Part shown: positions 63,438 through 64,000 of the stretch, piece after piece
Layout: each line of letters opens with the position of its first letter
How positions within the stretch are numbered: position 1 is the first letter of the stretch
NCBI RefSeq assembly: GCF_003318235.1
Contig: NZ_QOCG01000013.1
Coordinates: 1 to 64,000, forward strand
Direction of reading: 5' to 3'
Length of the DNA stretch: 64,000 bases
From: Loktanella sp. D2R18
GTDB lineage: Bacteria; Pseudomonadota; Alphaproteobacteria; Rhodobacterales; Rhodobacteraceae
Translations under genes and position numbers: made by a program
Notes under the pieces: generated by a model
Seen by the model: only the letters and a program-made list of their open reading frames with translations
What the model was told of the DNA's origin: nothing
Database searches by the model: none

Positions 63438-63502
63438 TTGCAACGGAGAATATCGCCATGATTACAGATTGTTTGGCCTGCGAATCCGACCACACTCATA
63501 GA

Positions 63503-63961
63503 ATGACAACGACACAAAAACAGGGACGAAAGATTGGGTATGTCCGCGTCTCCGACGCCGATCAATCCGAGGCATTGCAAGTAGATGCGCTGAAAAAGGC
63601 AGGATGCGTGAAGCTATATCATGATCATGGCGTATCAGGCGCGAAGACGCATCGACCGGAGCTGCAAGCCATGCTGGACGATCTGTCCGCCGGAGATACA
63701 TTGACGGTTTGGAAACTAGATCGTTTGGGCCGATCAACGTTACATCTGATGACCATCCTTGAAGACCTGCAACAACGCGGTATTCATTTTCACGCCATCA
63801 CTCAAGGCATCGACACATCGACGGCAGTTGGGAGGATGATCTTTGGGCAGCTTGCGGTATTTGCTGAATATGAACGAAGCCTGATTAGTGAACGCACCAA
63901 GGCGGGTATGAAAGCGGCAAAAGCCAGAGGGGTGCATGTGGGGAGGCCGAAAATAATTTAG
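63503..63961 (+). CDS. Resolvase/invertase-type serine recombinase without C-terminal HTH
   Basis: A 152-residue serine recombinase catalytic domain. GYVRVSDADQSEALQVDALK carries the nucleophilic serine, and FHAITQGIDTSTAVGRM then SERTKAGMKAAKARG the helix E region. The frame stops at GRPKII, exactly where the usual 40-residue helix-turn-helix should begin. It may be a truncated resolvase or part of a system where DNA binding is supplied elsewhere. The ATG at 63503 is chosen for the usual N-terminus. Confidence 0.85.
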   Translation: MTTTQKQGRKIGYVRVSDADQSEALQVDALKKAGCVKLYHDHGVSGAKTHRPELQAMLDDLSAGDTLTVWKLDRLGRSTLHLMTILEDLQQRGIHFHAITQGIDTSTAVGRMIFGQLAVFAEYERSLISERTKAGMKAAKARGVHVGRPKII

Positions 63962-64000
63962 CCGCAGAAGACTACTTGATAACGACGTCCAACTTTTTCA

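Noticed and set aside
58880..64000. Second attachment copy of the tRNA-Ser 3' end
   Set aside because: No repeat of the terminal tRNA bases was found in this stretch, so the right end is probably outside the window.
1..64000. CRISPR arrays, rRNA genes, riboswitches
   Set aside because: No regularly spaced repeats, rRNA-like stretches or recognisable riboswitch cores were seen by eye.

Overview
The window looks like chromosome of a Roseobacter-type alphaproteobacterium (Rhodobacterales). This rests on gene families and gene order: a formate dehydrogenase cluster carrying DUF3305, DUF3306, DUF6494 and DUF6505 genes, a two-subunit PntAB, SitABCD and TupABC transporters, and tightly overlapping ATGA gene junctions. 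The backbone is moderately GC-rich; the first 0.6 kb and the last 3.5 kb read as more AT-rich. The genus cannot be fixed from the sequence alone.

Left part (1-23 kb). After a lone HEPN-like gene comes a peptide or N-acyl-amino-acid unit: two M20 deacylases and an FAD oxidoreductase on the minus strand, divergent from a complete dipeptide-type ABC transporter. A MerR/carboxymuconolactone-decarboxylase pair, a phospholipase D-like protein, a LysR regulator, the pntAB transhydrogenase, a membrane methyltransferase, an SDR/DUF1304/kynureninase operon, a YihY membrane protein, a FrcK-like kinase and a TRAP permease pair follow.

Middle part (23-46.6 kb). A pqiA-pqiA-pqiB-pqiC lipid-transport operon is followed by a Gfo/Idh oxidoreductase plus sugar isomerase pair. 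Next is a large formate dehydrogenase locus. One arm (minus strand) encodes DUF3305, DUF3306, a TorD chaperone, a tiny Tat-signal protein, the three catalytic and membrane subunits and a 40-residue membrane peptide. The divergent arm encodes a four-cluster ferredoxin, DUF6494, an Mrp ATPase, a lipoate-ligase-like protein and DUF6505. A tungstate transporter (tupABC) abuts it, which suggests a W/Mo-dependent enzyme. A manganese/iron-type SitABCD transporter with a strong inverted-repeat operator closes this part.

Right part (46.9-58.8 kb). A spermidine/putrescine-type ABC transporter operon with an embedded DUF1330 gene is followed by an AEC transporter and a housekeeping run (MBL hydrolase, tatD, holB, tmk, D,D-carboxypeptidase, SPOR lipoprotein), ending at tRNA-Ser(UGA).

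Accessory island (58.8 kb to the window end). A large serine recombinase abuts the 3' end of the tRNA-Ser gene, and its reading frame runs antisense through the tRNA. Behind it lie a small companion gene, a parDE toxin-antitoxin pair, a chimeric protein joining an unknown soluble domain to a DotA/TraY-like membrane module, a small membrane protein and a resolvase without its DNA-binding tail. The far end of this element is outside the window. It is the most novel-looking stretch, together with the accessory arm of the formate dehydrogenase locus.
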